Below are positions 1 to 7,107 of a DNA stretch of 27,519 nucleotides, piece after piece. The position numbers and the translations under genes were made by a program. The stretch is from JANYCG01 sp031431035 (GTDB lineage Bacteria > Pseudomonadota > Gammaproteobacteria > Burkholderiales > Burkholderiaceae_C). Where the stretch lies: positions 1 to 27,519 of the forward strand of contig JANPCR010000116.1 of NCBI GenBank assembly GCA_031431035.1. Direction: 5' to 3'. Numbering within the stretch: the first letter of the stretch is position 1; each line of letters begins with the position of its first letter. A model generated the notes under the pieces. The model saw only the letters and a program-made list of their open reading frames with translations. It was not told the DNA's origin and ran no database searches.

Positions 1-1
1 T

Positions 2-106
2 GCGCGAAAAGCGAGCGCCTCGACCCGCCGATCAGCCAAGATCAGCAGCGCCAAGCCGCAGTCCCGTGCCAAGCCCGCCAAGCGAGCGACTGCACGGGGC
101 GGCTAA
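2..106 (+). CDS. C-terminal fragment of an unidentified protein with a basic tail
   Basis: An open frame enters from the left edge and ends at TAA 104-106, giving 34 residues. They are dominated by Ala, Lys, Arg and Ser, with several AK, KP and RA steps. Disordered basic tails like this occur on betaproteobacterial DEAD-box RNA helicases, rRNA pseudouridine synthases and histone-like proteins, and the fragment does not decide among them. A palindromic terminator 35 bases downstream, in the same orientation, supports a real 3' end here. The frame could be chance, because only a low-complexity stretch is visible. Confidence 0.5.
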   Translation, partial: ARKASASTRRSAKISSAKPQSRAKPAKRATARGG

Positions 107-141
107 CTCTGCCACCAAGCCTAAATTGGCCATGTTTTCAT

Positions 142-168
142 AAAAAAGAACCTGCAGGTTCTTTTTTT
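142..168 (+). terminator. Palindromic intrinsic terminator, first copy
   Basis: AAAAAAGAACCT pairs perfectly with AGGTTCTTTTTT around a central GC (the core reads GAACCTGCAGGTTC), and eight T follow. It lies 35 bases after the stop of the gene at the left edge. It is A-rich on one side and T-rich on the other, so it could stop transcription from either direction. The same sequence recurs at 17206-17232 after purM. Confidence 0.75.
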
Positions 169-193
169 TGAAAACAGGTCAAAATATCAATTC

Positions 194-249
194 AATAGGC
201 CTCTAGCTCTCGAATAATATAGATAGTTTGCTATTATTATAATAGCATA
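194..249 (+). repeat. Intergenic repeat element, copy A
   Basis: About 56 bp, starting AATAGGCCTCTAGCTC, then an AT-rich part containing ATAGTTTGCTAT, and ending in a near-perfect inverted repeat (TGCTATTAT, one base, ATAATAGCA). Copies B (17268-17323) and C (19391-19445, opposite strand) share the left box almost base for base. They also keep a terminal hairpin although its loop and part of its stem differ. It lies 26 bases after the palindromic terminator. Confidence 0.8.
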
Positions 250-432
250 TTAACCTTCTCGATTGCTTTGCTTTTCAGTCTCGACACCTGTAACCAACCC
301 TGCGTCGAAAACCAAACTCCTTCCGTGCAATTGTGTTTTCCAAGGCCTGCAGACTTGCCTTCCCAGGCCAGTAAAGGCCGCCCGGCCAGGACAGCCCTGT
401 TACCCGCCACGTCGCAGGCGAGAGTCGATCAG

Positions 433-1578
433 TCAGGCCTTGAATCGATCCTTGGCGCGCCGCGCAAACTCGTTGGTGTAAGTCCGCGCCAAAGCAATTT
501 TCTCGGGTTTGACGGCAGGCTCTAGCAACGTCAACACCCTGAGTGCCGTTTTGGTGGCCTCTTCCGAAATCAGGCCATCCAGGGCCAGTGCTTCACGTAC
601 TTTGTTGAAAGCAGACAGGTAAAGCCCCCGGTCGCCCAGCAAATAGGCTTCAGGCACCGTTCTAATAATGTCACTTGGCCCTGCAGTTTGCAGCCACTTC
701 AGGCTGCGCACCACTGCATTGGCAAGTGCTTGCGCCGTGCTCGGATTTTTCTGCAAAAACTCTGCGGGCGCAAACAGGCAACAAGCCGCCATCGGCCCGC
801 CAAACACGGCCTGGGTACCCATCAGCGTTCGGGTGTCCGCGATGATTTTGACCTCCCCACTTTTCTCCAACATGGTCATGATCGGGTCGATGTTGCTGAT
901 CGCATCAATCTGCCCAGACCGCACCGCGGCCAACGCCGCCCCAGAGGTGCCCACGCCTACAAAAGTCACGTCCTGCGGGTTCAAGCCCGCACGCGCCCAA
1001 AGCAAGCTGACGACTCGGTTGGTGGACGAACCCAGCATGCTGACACCAATTTTTTTACCTTTGAGATCGGCTAAGGCCGCGAAGTTGGGCATTGTCTTTG
1101 TTGAGACCCCCACCACAATCTGCGGCGCTCGCCCCATCAGAACAAAGGCTTGGCAAAACTGGTTTTTGCTTTGCAATGAGATGGTGTTTTCATAGGCACC
1201 ACTCACCAAATCTGCAGCGCCGGACTGCATGGCCTGCAAGGCTCCTGGGCCACCCGCAAAGTCGTTCAGCTCAATGTCCAAACCCTCCGCTCTGAAAAAC
1301 CCCAGCTGATCCGCCAAGGTCAAAGGCAATTGGTAAAACGACGTTTTGGCGCTGACCGCGATCGTGACTTTTGATTTTTCAAGCCGGGTTTGCGCCCTGA
1401 GCGATGGGCAGACTAGCAGCGCCACGCCTGCTGCGGTCACAGTAAAACGGCGTCGGCTGCGATTCACCTCGCCAGCCGCCGCATCCGCAACATCCGTCGC
1501 AGCTGCTGCACTCGTCACATTCGCCACTTCAGCGGCCATCGCGAAAGCGGTATTGGCGACCCTCTCTGTGCTTACCAT
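433..1578 (-). CDS. ABC transporter substrate-binding protein, NMT1/SsuA-TauA-like
   Basis: 381 residues resembling periplasmic binding proteins of the nitrate/sulfonate/taurine/thiamine-precursor type. Family-like stretches are FYQLPLTLADQLGFF (about 76-90), GGPGALQAMQSGAADLV and LKGKKIGVSMLGSSTN. A twin-arginine-like signal (RSRRRFT at 40-46, then a hydrophobic stretch to about 60) suggests folded export to the periplasm. It follows an unusual Ala/Val/Thr-rich extension of about 38 residues. The ATG at 1578 has a good AGGAG site 6 bases upstream, so the extension is probably translated; an ATG at residue 14 is the alternative. No permease or ATPase gene is adjacent, so it is an orphan binding protein. 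The ligand cannot be told from sequence. Confidence 0.85.
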   Translation of the reverse strand: MVSTERVANTAFAMAAEVANVTSAAAATDVADAAAGEVNRSRRRFTVTAAGVALLVCPSLRAQTRLEKSKVTIAVSAKTSFYQLPLTLADQLGFFRAEGLDIELNDFAGGPGALQAMQSGAADLVSGAYENTISLQSKNQFCQAFVLMGRAPQIVVGVSTKTMPNFAALADLKGKKIGVSMLGSSTNRVVSLLWARAGLNPQDVTFVGVGTSGAALAAVRSGQIDAISNIDPIMTMLEKSGEVKIIADTRTLMGTQAVFGGPMAACCLFAPAEFLQKNPSTAQALANAVVRSLKWLQTAGPSDIIRTVPEAYLLGDRGLYLSAFNKVREALALDGLISEEATKTALRVLTLLEPAVKPEKIALARTYTNEFARRAKDRFKA

Positions 1579-1732
1579 GGTCTCTCCTTATTTTTTTAGT
1601 TTTTTAATTTCCTTAGAGGTTAGCAAGCCCAGCCATGCACCGCATCGGGAACATCCCGAACGGGTAATCACGTAGAGGTTTTCCGCTACATGGCGCATCG
1701 CCACTGGGCAGAGCTTGCCGGGATTTGAAGAA

Positions 1733-2323
1733 TCAGCGCCGGTCGGTCAGGGCGTGCGCAATGGTGCCAAGGTCGACGTACTCGAGTTCGCTGCCAATTG
1801 GCACGCCCCTTGCCAAGCGAGTCAGCACCAATCCCCGAGCCGAAAGCGCTTCTGAAATCACGTGCGCCGTAGCTTCGCCTTCTGCGGTGAAATTGGTTGC
1901 CAAAATCACCTCGGTGACCACACCAGCGGTCGCGCGATCAAACAATTTTTTAAGGCCAATGTCCTTGGGGCCAATGCCATCCAGTGGGCTCAACTTGCCC
2001 ATCAACACAAAATAAACGCCCCGGTAGGCACCCGTTCGCTCAATCGCGGACTGGTCCGCCGGGGTTTCCACGACACACAATTTGGTTTGGTCACGCCGCG
2101 CATCCAGGCAAGTGGCGCAAACTTCAGCTTCGGTGAAGGTATGGCACAGCTCGCAATGCTTGACCGTGGCCACCGCAGCGGCCAACGCACCGGCCAGTGC
2201 CTGCGCGGCCGGCCGGTCATGCTGCAACAAATGAAACGCCATGCGCGACGCCGATTTCACCCCCACGCCCGGCAAGCGGCGCAGCGACTGAATGAGAACG
2301 TCTAGCGAATTTGAATCAGCCAT
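1733..2323 (-). CDS. recR: Recombination mediator protein RecR
   Basis: 196 residues, close to E. coli RecR (201). It works with RecF/RecO to load RecA on gapped single-stranded DNA in the cytoplasm. A helix-hairpin-helix lies near the N-terminus (LRRLPGVGVKSASRMAFHLL, about 14-33). Four zinc-binding Cys follow (C57, C60, C69, C72), then a Toprim domain beginning LCVVETPADQ. The start at ATG 2323 gives the family N-terminus; the frame is open upstream to 2395, but that part is unlike RecR. The gene follows ybaB and dnaX on the same strand, an order common across bacteria, and is probably cotranscribed with them. The 81 bases before it contain a fragment of a short repeat. Confidence 0.95.
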   Translation of the reverse strand: MADSNSLDVLIQSLRRLPGVGVKSASRMAFHLLQHDRPAAQALAGALAAAVATVKHCELCHTFTEAEVCATCLDARRDQTKLCVVETPADQSAIERTGAYRGVYFVLMGKLSPLDGIGPKDIGLKKLFDRATAGVVTEVILATNFTAEGEATAHVISEALSARGLVLTRLARGVPIGSELEYVDLGTIAHALTDRR

Positions 2324-2376
2324 GGCAAGGGTCAAAAGCAGGTTTTCGCGGGGCAAACCCCCATAGAACCGCGCAA

Positions 2377-2393
2377 CGGCGGAGCGTGGGGGC
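2377..2393. repeat. Partial copy of the CGGCGGAGCGTGGGGG repeat
   Basis: CGGCGGAGCGTGGGGGC sits in the recR-ybaB gap. The same core occurs twice upstream of dnaX (4811-4847 and 4888-4926). GGGGCAAACCCC at 2351-2362 next to it can form a small hairpin. Confidence 0.6.
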
Positions 2394-2404
2394 AATGGCG
2401 TGTT

Positions 2405-2737
2405 TTAGAAAGGGAACTTCATCCCGCCCGGTAAACCAGGCATGCCAGCCGTCAACTTACCCATTTTTTCTTGCGATGTCTCTTCGGCCTTGCGCACTGC
2501 AGCGTTGAAAGCTGCGGCAACCAGGTCTTCCAGCATGTCTTTGTCGTCGGTCAGCAAACTAGGGTCAATCGTGACCCGCCGCACATCGTGCTTGCAAGTC
2601 ATGGTGACTTTGACCATGCCCGCACCGGACTCGCCTGTCACTTCCACAAAGCCCAGCTCGTCCTGGGCCTTCTTCATGTTGTCCTGCATGGCTTGCGCCT
2701 GCTTCATCAGTCCGGCCAGTTGCCCTTTGTTGAACAT
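2405..2737 (-). CDS. ybaB: YbaB/EbfC family nucleoid-associated protein
   Basis: 110 residues, the usual length. YbaB/EbfC proteins are small dimeric DNA-binding proteins found between dnaX and recR. The sequence shows the family pattern: a helical N-terminus FNKGQLAGLMKQAQAMQ, the stretch VEVTGESGAGMVKVTMTCKH, then a helical part (DLVAAAFNAAVRKAEE) and a Gly/Pro/Met-rich end. A ribosome site (AAGGAT) precedes ATG 2737. There are 67 bases to the upstream dnaX stop, with no clear terminator, so it is likely in the dnaX-ybaB-recR operon. Confidence 0.95.
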   Translation of the reverse strand: MFNKGQLAGLMKQAQAMQDNMKKAQDELGFVEVTGESGAGMVKVTMTCKHDVRRVTIDPSLLTDDKDMLEDLVAAAFNAAVRKAEETSQEKMGKLTAGMPGLPGGMKFPF

Positions 2738-2804
2738 ATCGAATCCTTAAAAAATAGTTTGAATGAATTTAGAAATGGGTCTGAAGACAGAGCGCTCACA
2801 CCAA

Positions 2805-4796
2805 TCAGGCAGGTTTGAGGCTTCCGGGCACGATTTTCGCCCCAAAGTCGCGCATCAAGTGCTGAACATAGGGGTCATCGAAAATGATTTTTTCGGCAGC
2901 CAACTGGGCTTGCGCCAAAGCCGCTGCATTGCGCTTGGCAGGGCTGTCAATCACGCGCCCAATTTCAACCGCCAATTTCACCTCATGCCCTGCACTTTGC
3001 AGTGCCGTTTGCAAACGGTCGCGGCTGCCAGACTGGTTGAGTGATTCGCGCTCCACGCGCAGCAACCATTGGTCGGTGTCGCGTGCGACCAGTTGAGACT
3101 GCAATCCCAGTTCTCGTACGAGCGCCGAAATGGCATCTGCAGCAATCAGTTTTTGAACCAGCGGATGCCAAAAATCTCCGTCTTCGGTGAGCACAAGACT
3201 TGCAGCGCCAGCCGGGTTGGCATGGCTTTCTGCAGCCGAATCCGCTTGAATTCGCACGGGTACCGCACCGCCTGGAGTGGCTGACAAACTGCTGCTTGGG
3301 CGAGCTCTCGAATTTGCACTGGCGTCAGGCGCCACAGGTGAGTCCACAACTTGAAGTACCTGCCCAGGGGGCGCTTGGGGTACAGAATTCGCTACGTGAT
3401 CTTGAATCGCCTGCTCAACAGGCGGCAGCTTGGCTTGAACGGCTTCAGCAACCTGAATTTCGCCTGCACCCACAGGGGCCGAAGATGGCGCCTCAGCAGC
3501 ATACAAACGCCCTGCCGAGCGGGTGCCACTTGCACTTTCGACGCTTGCTCCACCAAGGCCCGCAACACTTGCCCCGACACCTGCTATGCCACGTTCGGCG
3601 TCAATTAAAGTTTTTTTTTCAGCCACAGCATTGCCAGAACCGTTCACCGGCGCTGTTCGAGTGCCTTGCTCGGCTGTGGTCGCCGTTTTCGCCGTTTTTG
3701 CCGGTTTGAACGCCAACAAGCGAAGCAGCACCATGGTCAGAGCAGCGTATTCGTCTGGGGCCAAACCGAGTTCCGCACGGCCATGCAAACACAGGCTGTA
3801 CAGCAACTGGGTTTCGTCGGCGGGCATCAAAGCTGCCAATCGGGCCGTGTCTAAGGCGTCCGGGTCCGAGTCTTCGTCATTGGAGGGTACCGCCTGCAGA
3901 ACCGCCATGCGCTGCAACACTGTGCTCATTTCTTCAAGCGTGGACGCCGCACTCAAACCATTCAGGCGCAAAGCCTCCGAAGTTTCCACCACCACACGAC
4001 CCTGGCCTTGCGCCAAAGCTTCGATGAGGCGAAACACGTAACTGCGGTCAACGCTGCCCAGCATCTGGCGCACGGTGGATATCTCAATTTGGCCGTTGCC
4101 GAAAGCGATAGCCTGATCCGCCAAAGACAACGCGTCGCGCATGGACCCACGCGCGGCACGCGCCAGCAAACGCAGCGCCTGCACTTCCGCAGCAATGCCT
4201 TCCAGCCTTAAAACATTCACCAAATGCTCTCGAATGGTGTCGGGCGCCATGGGCCGTAAATTGAACTGGAGGCAACGCGACAACACGGTAACCGGCACCT
4301 TTTGCGGGTCAGTCGTGGCCAAAACGAACTTCAAATACTCGGGCGGCTCTTCCAGCGTTTTTAGCATGGCGTTGAAGGCATGGCCCGTGAGCATGTGCAC
4401 CTCGTCAATCATGAACACCTTGAAGCGGCCTTGCACGGGCTTGTAAACAGCCTGCTCCAAAAGGGCTTGAACTTCGTCCACCCCCCGGTTGGATGCCGCA
4501 TCCAGCTCGGTGTAATCAACAAACCGCCCGCTGTCGATGTCGCTACAAGCCTGACAAACTCCGCAAGGGTTGGCCGTGATGCCACCCTGCCCGTCTGGGC
4601 CTTGGCAATTCAGGGATTTGGCCAAAATACGCGACACCGTGGTTTTGCCAACCCCGCGAGTTCCGGTAAAAAGGTACGCGTGGTGCAAACGCTGCGTCTC
4701 CAGCGCGTTGGACAAAGCCCGAACGACGTGCTCTTGACCCACCATTTCTGAGAAATTTCGCGGGCGGTATTTGCGAGCAAGCACGAGATAAGACAT
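2805..4796 (-). CDS. dnaX: DNA polymerase III subunits tau and gamma (clamp loader ATPase)
   Basis: 663 residues, full-length tau. DnaX is the motor of the clamp loader; tau also binds the polymerase and DnaB. The AAA+ module shows Walker A GTRGVGKT (45-52), zinc Cys C64, C78, C81 and C84, Walker B MIDEVH (129-134), sensor 1 LSRC (172-175) and sensor 2 GSMRDAL (217-223). Domain III runs to about 365. A low-complexity Ala/Pro/Val linker then leads to the tau C-terminal domain. At codons 393-396 the coding strand has nine A (3611-3619) followed by CTTTAATTGA, which places stops in both other frames. This probably yields a gamma form of about 396-398 residues. No good Shine-Dalgarno site precedes ATG 4796; TAGAAT lies six bases before it. 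Confidence 0.97.
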   Translation of the reverse strand: MSYLVLARKYRPRNFSEMVGQEHVVRALSNALETQRLHHAYLFTGTRGVGKTTVSRILAKSLNCQGPDGQGGITANPCGVCQACSDIDSGRFVDYTELDAASNRGVDEVQALLEQAVYKPVQGRFKVFMIDEVHMLTGHAFNAMLKTLEEPPEYLKFVLATTDPQKVPVTVLSRCLQFNLRPMAPDTIREHLVNVLRLEGIAAEVQALRLLARAARGSMRDALSLADQAIAFGNGQIEISTVRQMLGSVDRSYVFRLIEALAQGQGRVVVETSEALRLNGLSAASTLEEMSTVLQRMAVLQAVPSNDEDSDPDALDTARLAALMPADETQLLYSLCLHGRAELGLAPDEYAALTMVLLRLLAFKPAKTAKTATTAEQGTRTAPVNGSGNAVAEKKTLIDAERGIAGVGASVAGLGGASVESASGTRSAGRLYAAEAPSSAPVGAGEIQVAEAVQAKLPPVEQAIQDHVANSVPQAPPGQVLQVVDSPVAPDASANSRARPSSSLSATPGGAVPVRIQADSAAESHANPAGAASLVLTEDGDFWHPLVQKLIAADAISALVRELGLQSQLVARDTDQWLLRVERESLNQSGSRDRLQTALQSAGHEVKLAVEIGRVIDSPAKRNAAALAQAQLAAEKIIFDDPYVQHLMRDFGAKIVPGSLKPA
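3601..3620 (-). promoter_or_regulatory. dnaX: Candidate slippage site in dnaX producing the gamma subunit
   Basis: The minus strand reads G, nine A, then CTTTAATTGA. In frame 0 it encodes E393-K-K-T-L-I-D. One extra A (or a -1 shift) gives E-K-K-N-F-N and stop TGA at 3601-3603. One A fewer (or +1) gives E-K-K-L and stop TAA at 3605-3607. Both would end just after domain III, where gamma ends. Thermus thermophilus makes gamma by transcript slippage on a nine-A tract, whereas E. coli uses ribosomal -1 frameshifting at A6G. I see no obvious stimulatory stem-loop after the tract, which favours RNA polymerase slippage. Confidence 0.6.
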
Positions 4797-4810
4797 GCCG
4801 AGATTCTAAA

Positions 4811-4847
4811 GGGGGCAGCGACCCAAGAAGCGGCGGAGCGTGGGGGC
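4811..4847. repeat. GC-rich intergenic repeat, copy 1
   Basis: It reads GGGGGCAGCGACCCAAGAAG followed by CGGCGGAGCGTGGGGG. The second copy, 4888-4926, has the same order with few changes. It lies just upstream of dnaX, where the dnaX promoter is expected. From memory, similar segments are frequent between genes in Comamonadaceae genomes. Confidence 0.75.
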
Positions 4848-4887
4848 GAGATTTCCCGCTGGGCCGCCCCAAGGGAAATTAGCCCCC

Positions 4888-4926
4888 TCGGGAGGCAGCG
4901 ACCCGCGAAGCGGCGGAGCGTGAGGG
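4888..4926. repeat. GC-rich intergenic repeat, copy 2
   Basis: GGCAGCGACCCGCGAAGCGG followed by CGGAGCGTGAGGG. It differs from copy 1 at only a few positions and ends directly before the ffs -10 box. It therefore covers the place where the ffs -35 region would be. Confidence 0.75.
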
Positions 4927-4932
4927 TACAAT
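4927..4932 (+). promoter_or_regulatory. Probable -10 box of the SRP RNA gene
   Basis: TACAAT ends 7 bases before the 5' end of the SRP RNA outer stem (4940), the right distance for a sigma-70 start. No good -35 hexamer is visible at the matching place, which lies within the GC-rich repeat. Confidence 0.6.
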
Positions 4933-4939
4933 CAATTTT

Positions 4940-5033
4940 GACGGGCCTTCCCGCATGGTAAAGCGGCCAACCGGGTCAGATGGGGAACCAAGCAGCCCTA
5001 ACTGTGGAGCCAGTGCCGGGGTCAAGGCTCGTC
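4940..5033 (+). ncRNA. ffs: Signal recognition particle RNA (4.5S RNA)
   Basis: 94 nt with the domain IV signature GGGTCAGATGGGGAACCAAG then CAGCCC, matching the E. coli pattern of GGTCAG, a GGAA tetraloop and AGCAGCC. The ends pair over ten bases (GACGGGCCTT with AAGGCTCGTC, one G-U), which sets the boundaries. The small hairpin form without an Alu domain is normal for Gram-negatives. The RNA binds Ffh and directs membrane proteins to FtsY and the translocon. It is divergent from dnaX, a common neighbour of ffs. A short T run (5041-5045) lies downstream. Confidence 0.92.
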
Positions 5034-5105
5034 AACTCAATTTTTCTGCGCCTGCTGAGTGGCGCGAAAGCTGATTCCCTCGATTTTTGGCGAATTCTGC
5101 AAATA

Positions 5106-5285
5106 TCAGCCGGCAAAAACCCGGTAAACACCCCACAAAACAACGCCCAAAGCCGTCCAAAAGACGAGCTTTAGCAACGGATTGACGGATTGTTCGTCAC
5201 TCTGATCTTGAGCCGCACTGCGCGACCCTGCTTCATAGCCACTGGCTGGTCCCAAAATCGAAGGCATTGTTGTGTCGCGTTCCAT
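5106..5285 (-). CDS. Small single-span membrane protein, 59 residues
   Basis: ATG 5285 to TGA 5106 encodes 59 residues. The first 36 are polar (starting MERDTTMPSILGPASG, then a Ser/Gln/Asp/Glu-rich stretch). Residues 37-57 (LLKLVFWTALGVVLWGVYRVF) form one likely membrane helix, with positive residues K39 and R55 near its ends. The codons use mostly G/C or T third bases, as in neighbouring genes. GGAT lies 6 bases before the ATG as a possible ribosome site; Met7 is an alternative start. I do not recognise the family. It lies between ffs and the monooxygenase gene. A tail-anchored or inhibitor-like role is only a guess. Confidence 0.5.
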   Translation of the reverse strand: MERDTTMPSILGPASGYEAGSRSAAQDQSDEQSVNPLLKLVFWTALGVVLWGVYRVFAG

Positions 5286-5359
5286 GTGAGATCCAGCAGT
5301 TGGTGGTTAATGAAAGTAAAAAACAACTGAGATTGATTTTAATTGCGGCAATAAAAAAT

Positions 5360-5369
5360 TTGTTAACAA
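5360..5369. promoter_or_regulatory. AT-rich palindrome upstream of the small membrane protein gene
   Basis: TTGTTAACAA is a perfect 10-bp palindrome in an AT-rich stretch about 75 bases upstream of ATG 5285. It may be an operator or part of the promoter region; TAAAAT on the minus strand at 5337-5342 is a possible -10. No matching -35 is clear. Confidence 0.3.
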
Positions 5370-5442
5370 TTTGTTACGTTTTTACACTTCGACGTCAATT
5401 CCCAACAGCTTGGCAGGCGCGACCAACCCACGATTGGGCACC

Positions 5443-6939
5443 TCACCCAAATTGCAACACGCCATCATCAACCCGCCCGAAGCGCAGCAGCATGATGTCT
5501 TTGGGGTAGTTTTGGTAGAGCCGCCATGGCGCTTTGGAGCCTTGCTTGGGGAACAGGTGCATTGACCGCGCGAAGTAGCTCGACGAAAAGTCCACCCAAG
5601 GCTCCTCGGTAACAGACGCATCAGTGTTTCGCGGCGTGCACTGTGAAATGCTGCGCTTTTTCATGTGGTTGAGCAAACGGCAAACGTACTCGCATGTCAG
5701 GTCGCACTTCAGCGTCCACGATGCATTGGTGTAGCCAAAACTGGACGCCAAATTGGGAATGCCGCTGTACATCAGCCCTTTGTAATTGAGTGTTTTCGCC
5801 ATGTCGATAGCTTCGCCATCCACGGTCAATTGCAAGCCACCCAGAACCTGCAAGTTCAAGCCTGTCGCCGTCACGATGACATCGGCTGCCAGGTGGTCGC
5901 CAGACTTCAATTGCACCCCTGATGCGGTGATAGCTTCAATCTGGTCTGTCACAACCGATGCCTTGCCAGATTTGATTGATTCAAACAAATCACCATCGGG
6001 CACGAGGCAAAGCCTTTGCTCCCAAGGGTTGTAACGCGGTGTGAAGTGCTTTTTGACGTCGTAATCTGGCCCCAGCGCCATTCGCACGCCGCCGAGCAGC
6101 AAGCGCTTGACTTTGGCCGGATCGCGCTTGCACAAACTGAAGATGTACATTCCCAAAAAAACCCGCTTCCATCTGGTAACTCCATAAGCCAGTTTGGACG
6201 GCAAAAAGCGGCGCATTCGGTTGGCCATGGCGTCCTCGGAAGGGCGAGCCACCACGTAAGTCGGCGAGCGTTGCAGCATGGTGACATGGCCTGCCGTTTT
6301 GGCCATCGCCGGCACCAAGGTGACTGCGGTCGCACCACTGCCGATGACGACCACCTGCTTACCCGCGTAGTTGATGTCTTGCGGCCACTTTTGCGGGTGA
6401 ACGACAGCGCCCTTAAAGTCTTTGACACCAGGCAATTCAGGCGAAAAACCCTCCTTGTAACTGTAATAGCCAGCGCACATGAACAGGAAATTGCAGCTGA
6501 TCGTGGCGTTTTGGGCTTTGTTGTCTTGCCCGCTTTGTACCTGCACCTCAACCGTCCATTTGGCGTCAACCGATGACCATGACGCCGCCTTGACCGCGTG
6601 CCGGAATCGAATGTGCCTTTCAATCCCGTTGTCTTTCGCCGTTTCTTGCACGTACTTCAAAATGGACGGCCCGTCGGCAATGGCTTTGGCCTCTTGCCAG
6701 GGCTTGAACGAGTAGCCCAAGGTGTACATGTCCGAGTCAGAGCGCACGCCGGGGTAGCGAAACAAGTCCCAGGTTCCGCCAATGCTTTGTCGGCCCTCCA
6801 AGATCGCGTAACTGCGGTCCGGACAATAGGTTTGCAAATGGAAGGCGGCCCCAATGCCGGATAGCCCTGCGCCGACAATCAGGACGTCAAAATGTTCAAT
6901 AGTCATAAAGGCAATGATTGCAGCAATCGGAGCATTCAT
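5443..6939 (-). CDS. EthA-like flavin-dependent Baeyer-Villiger monooxygenase
   Basis: 498 residues, the usual size. These FAD- and NADPH-dependent enzymes insert an oxygen atom into ketones to give esters. The protein closely resembles mycobacterial EthA from memory. It has the FAD Rossmann motif GAGLSG (23-28), GGTWDLFRYPG (54-64), the BVMO fingerprint FKGAVVHPQKWP (175-186), a second Rossmann motif IGSGATA (199-205) and VTATGLNLQ near 380. The frame is open to 7134, but the N-terminus starting MNAPIAA at ATG 6939 has GGGAG just upstream; ATG 6906 (MTIEHFDV) also gives a family-like start without a ribosome site. It is divergent from the ATP-grasp gene. The natural substrate is unknown. Confidence 0.9.
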   Translation of the reverse strand: MNAPIAAIIAFMTIEHFDVLIVGAGLSGIGAAFHLQTYCPDRSYAILEGRQSIGGTWDLFRYPGVRSDSDMYTLGYSFKPWQEAKAIADGPSILKYVQETAKDNGIERHIRFRHAVKAASWSSVDAKWTVEVQVQSGQDNKAQNATISCNFLFMCAGYYSYKEGFSPELPGVKDFKGAVVHPQKWPQDINYAGKQVVVIGSGATAVTLVPAMAKTAGHVTMLQRSPTYVVARPSEDAMANRMRRFLPSKLAYGVTRWKRVFLGMYIFSLCKRDPAKVKRLLLGGVRMALGPDYDVKKHFTPRYNPWEQRLCLVPDGDLFESIKSGKASVVTDQIEAITASGVQLKSGDHLAADVIVTATGLNLQVLGGLQLTVDGEAIDMAKTLNYKGLMYSGIPNLASSFGYTNASWTLKCDLTCEYVCRLLNHMKKRSISQCTPRNTDASVTEEPWVDFSSSYFARSMHLFPKQGSKAPWRLYQNYPKDIMLLRFGRVDDGVLQFG

Positions 6940-7107
6940 TGTCTCCCGAGTGTCAAAGCTGGTGCACGCGCCTTGCTGACAAGGGATCAGCCCAATTGAA
7001 CAGGGTTTTTGTACTCCAAGCTGGCTTACACTTATTCTGTGACCCAAGCGACCGAATTGCCCCAACCCGACGCGAACGCTGGCGAAAGCTTGTCGTCCGG
7101 GTTTTCG

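Larger units (their letters stand above)
107..432. other. Non-coding stretch between convergent genes
   Basis: It holds the terminator at 142-168 and repeat copy A. Beyond 250 I see no convincing gene: short frames on both strands lack ribosome sites, and the + strand ones run into the antisense of the substrate-binding protein gene. GGCCGCCCGGCC at 376-387 followed, on the minus strand, by TTT could be a weak terminator for that gene. No tRNA-like fold was found. Confidence 0.6.

Noticed and set aside
268..525. Small + strand frames between the first repeat and the binding-protein gene
   Set aside because: They overlap each other and run antisense into the binding-protein gene, with no ribosome site.
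1645..1659. TCGGGA-ACA-TCCCGA hairpin as a recR terminator
   Set aside because: The stem is only six bases and no T run follows on the minus strand.
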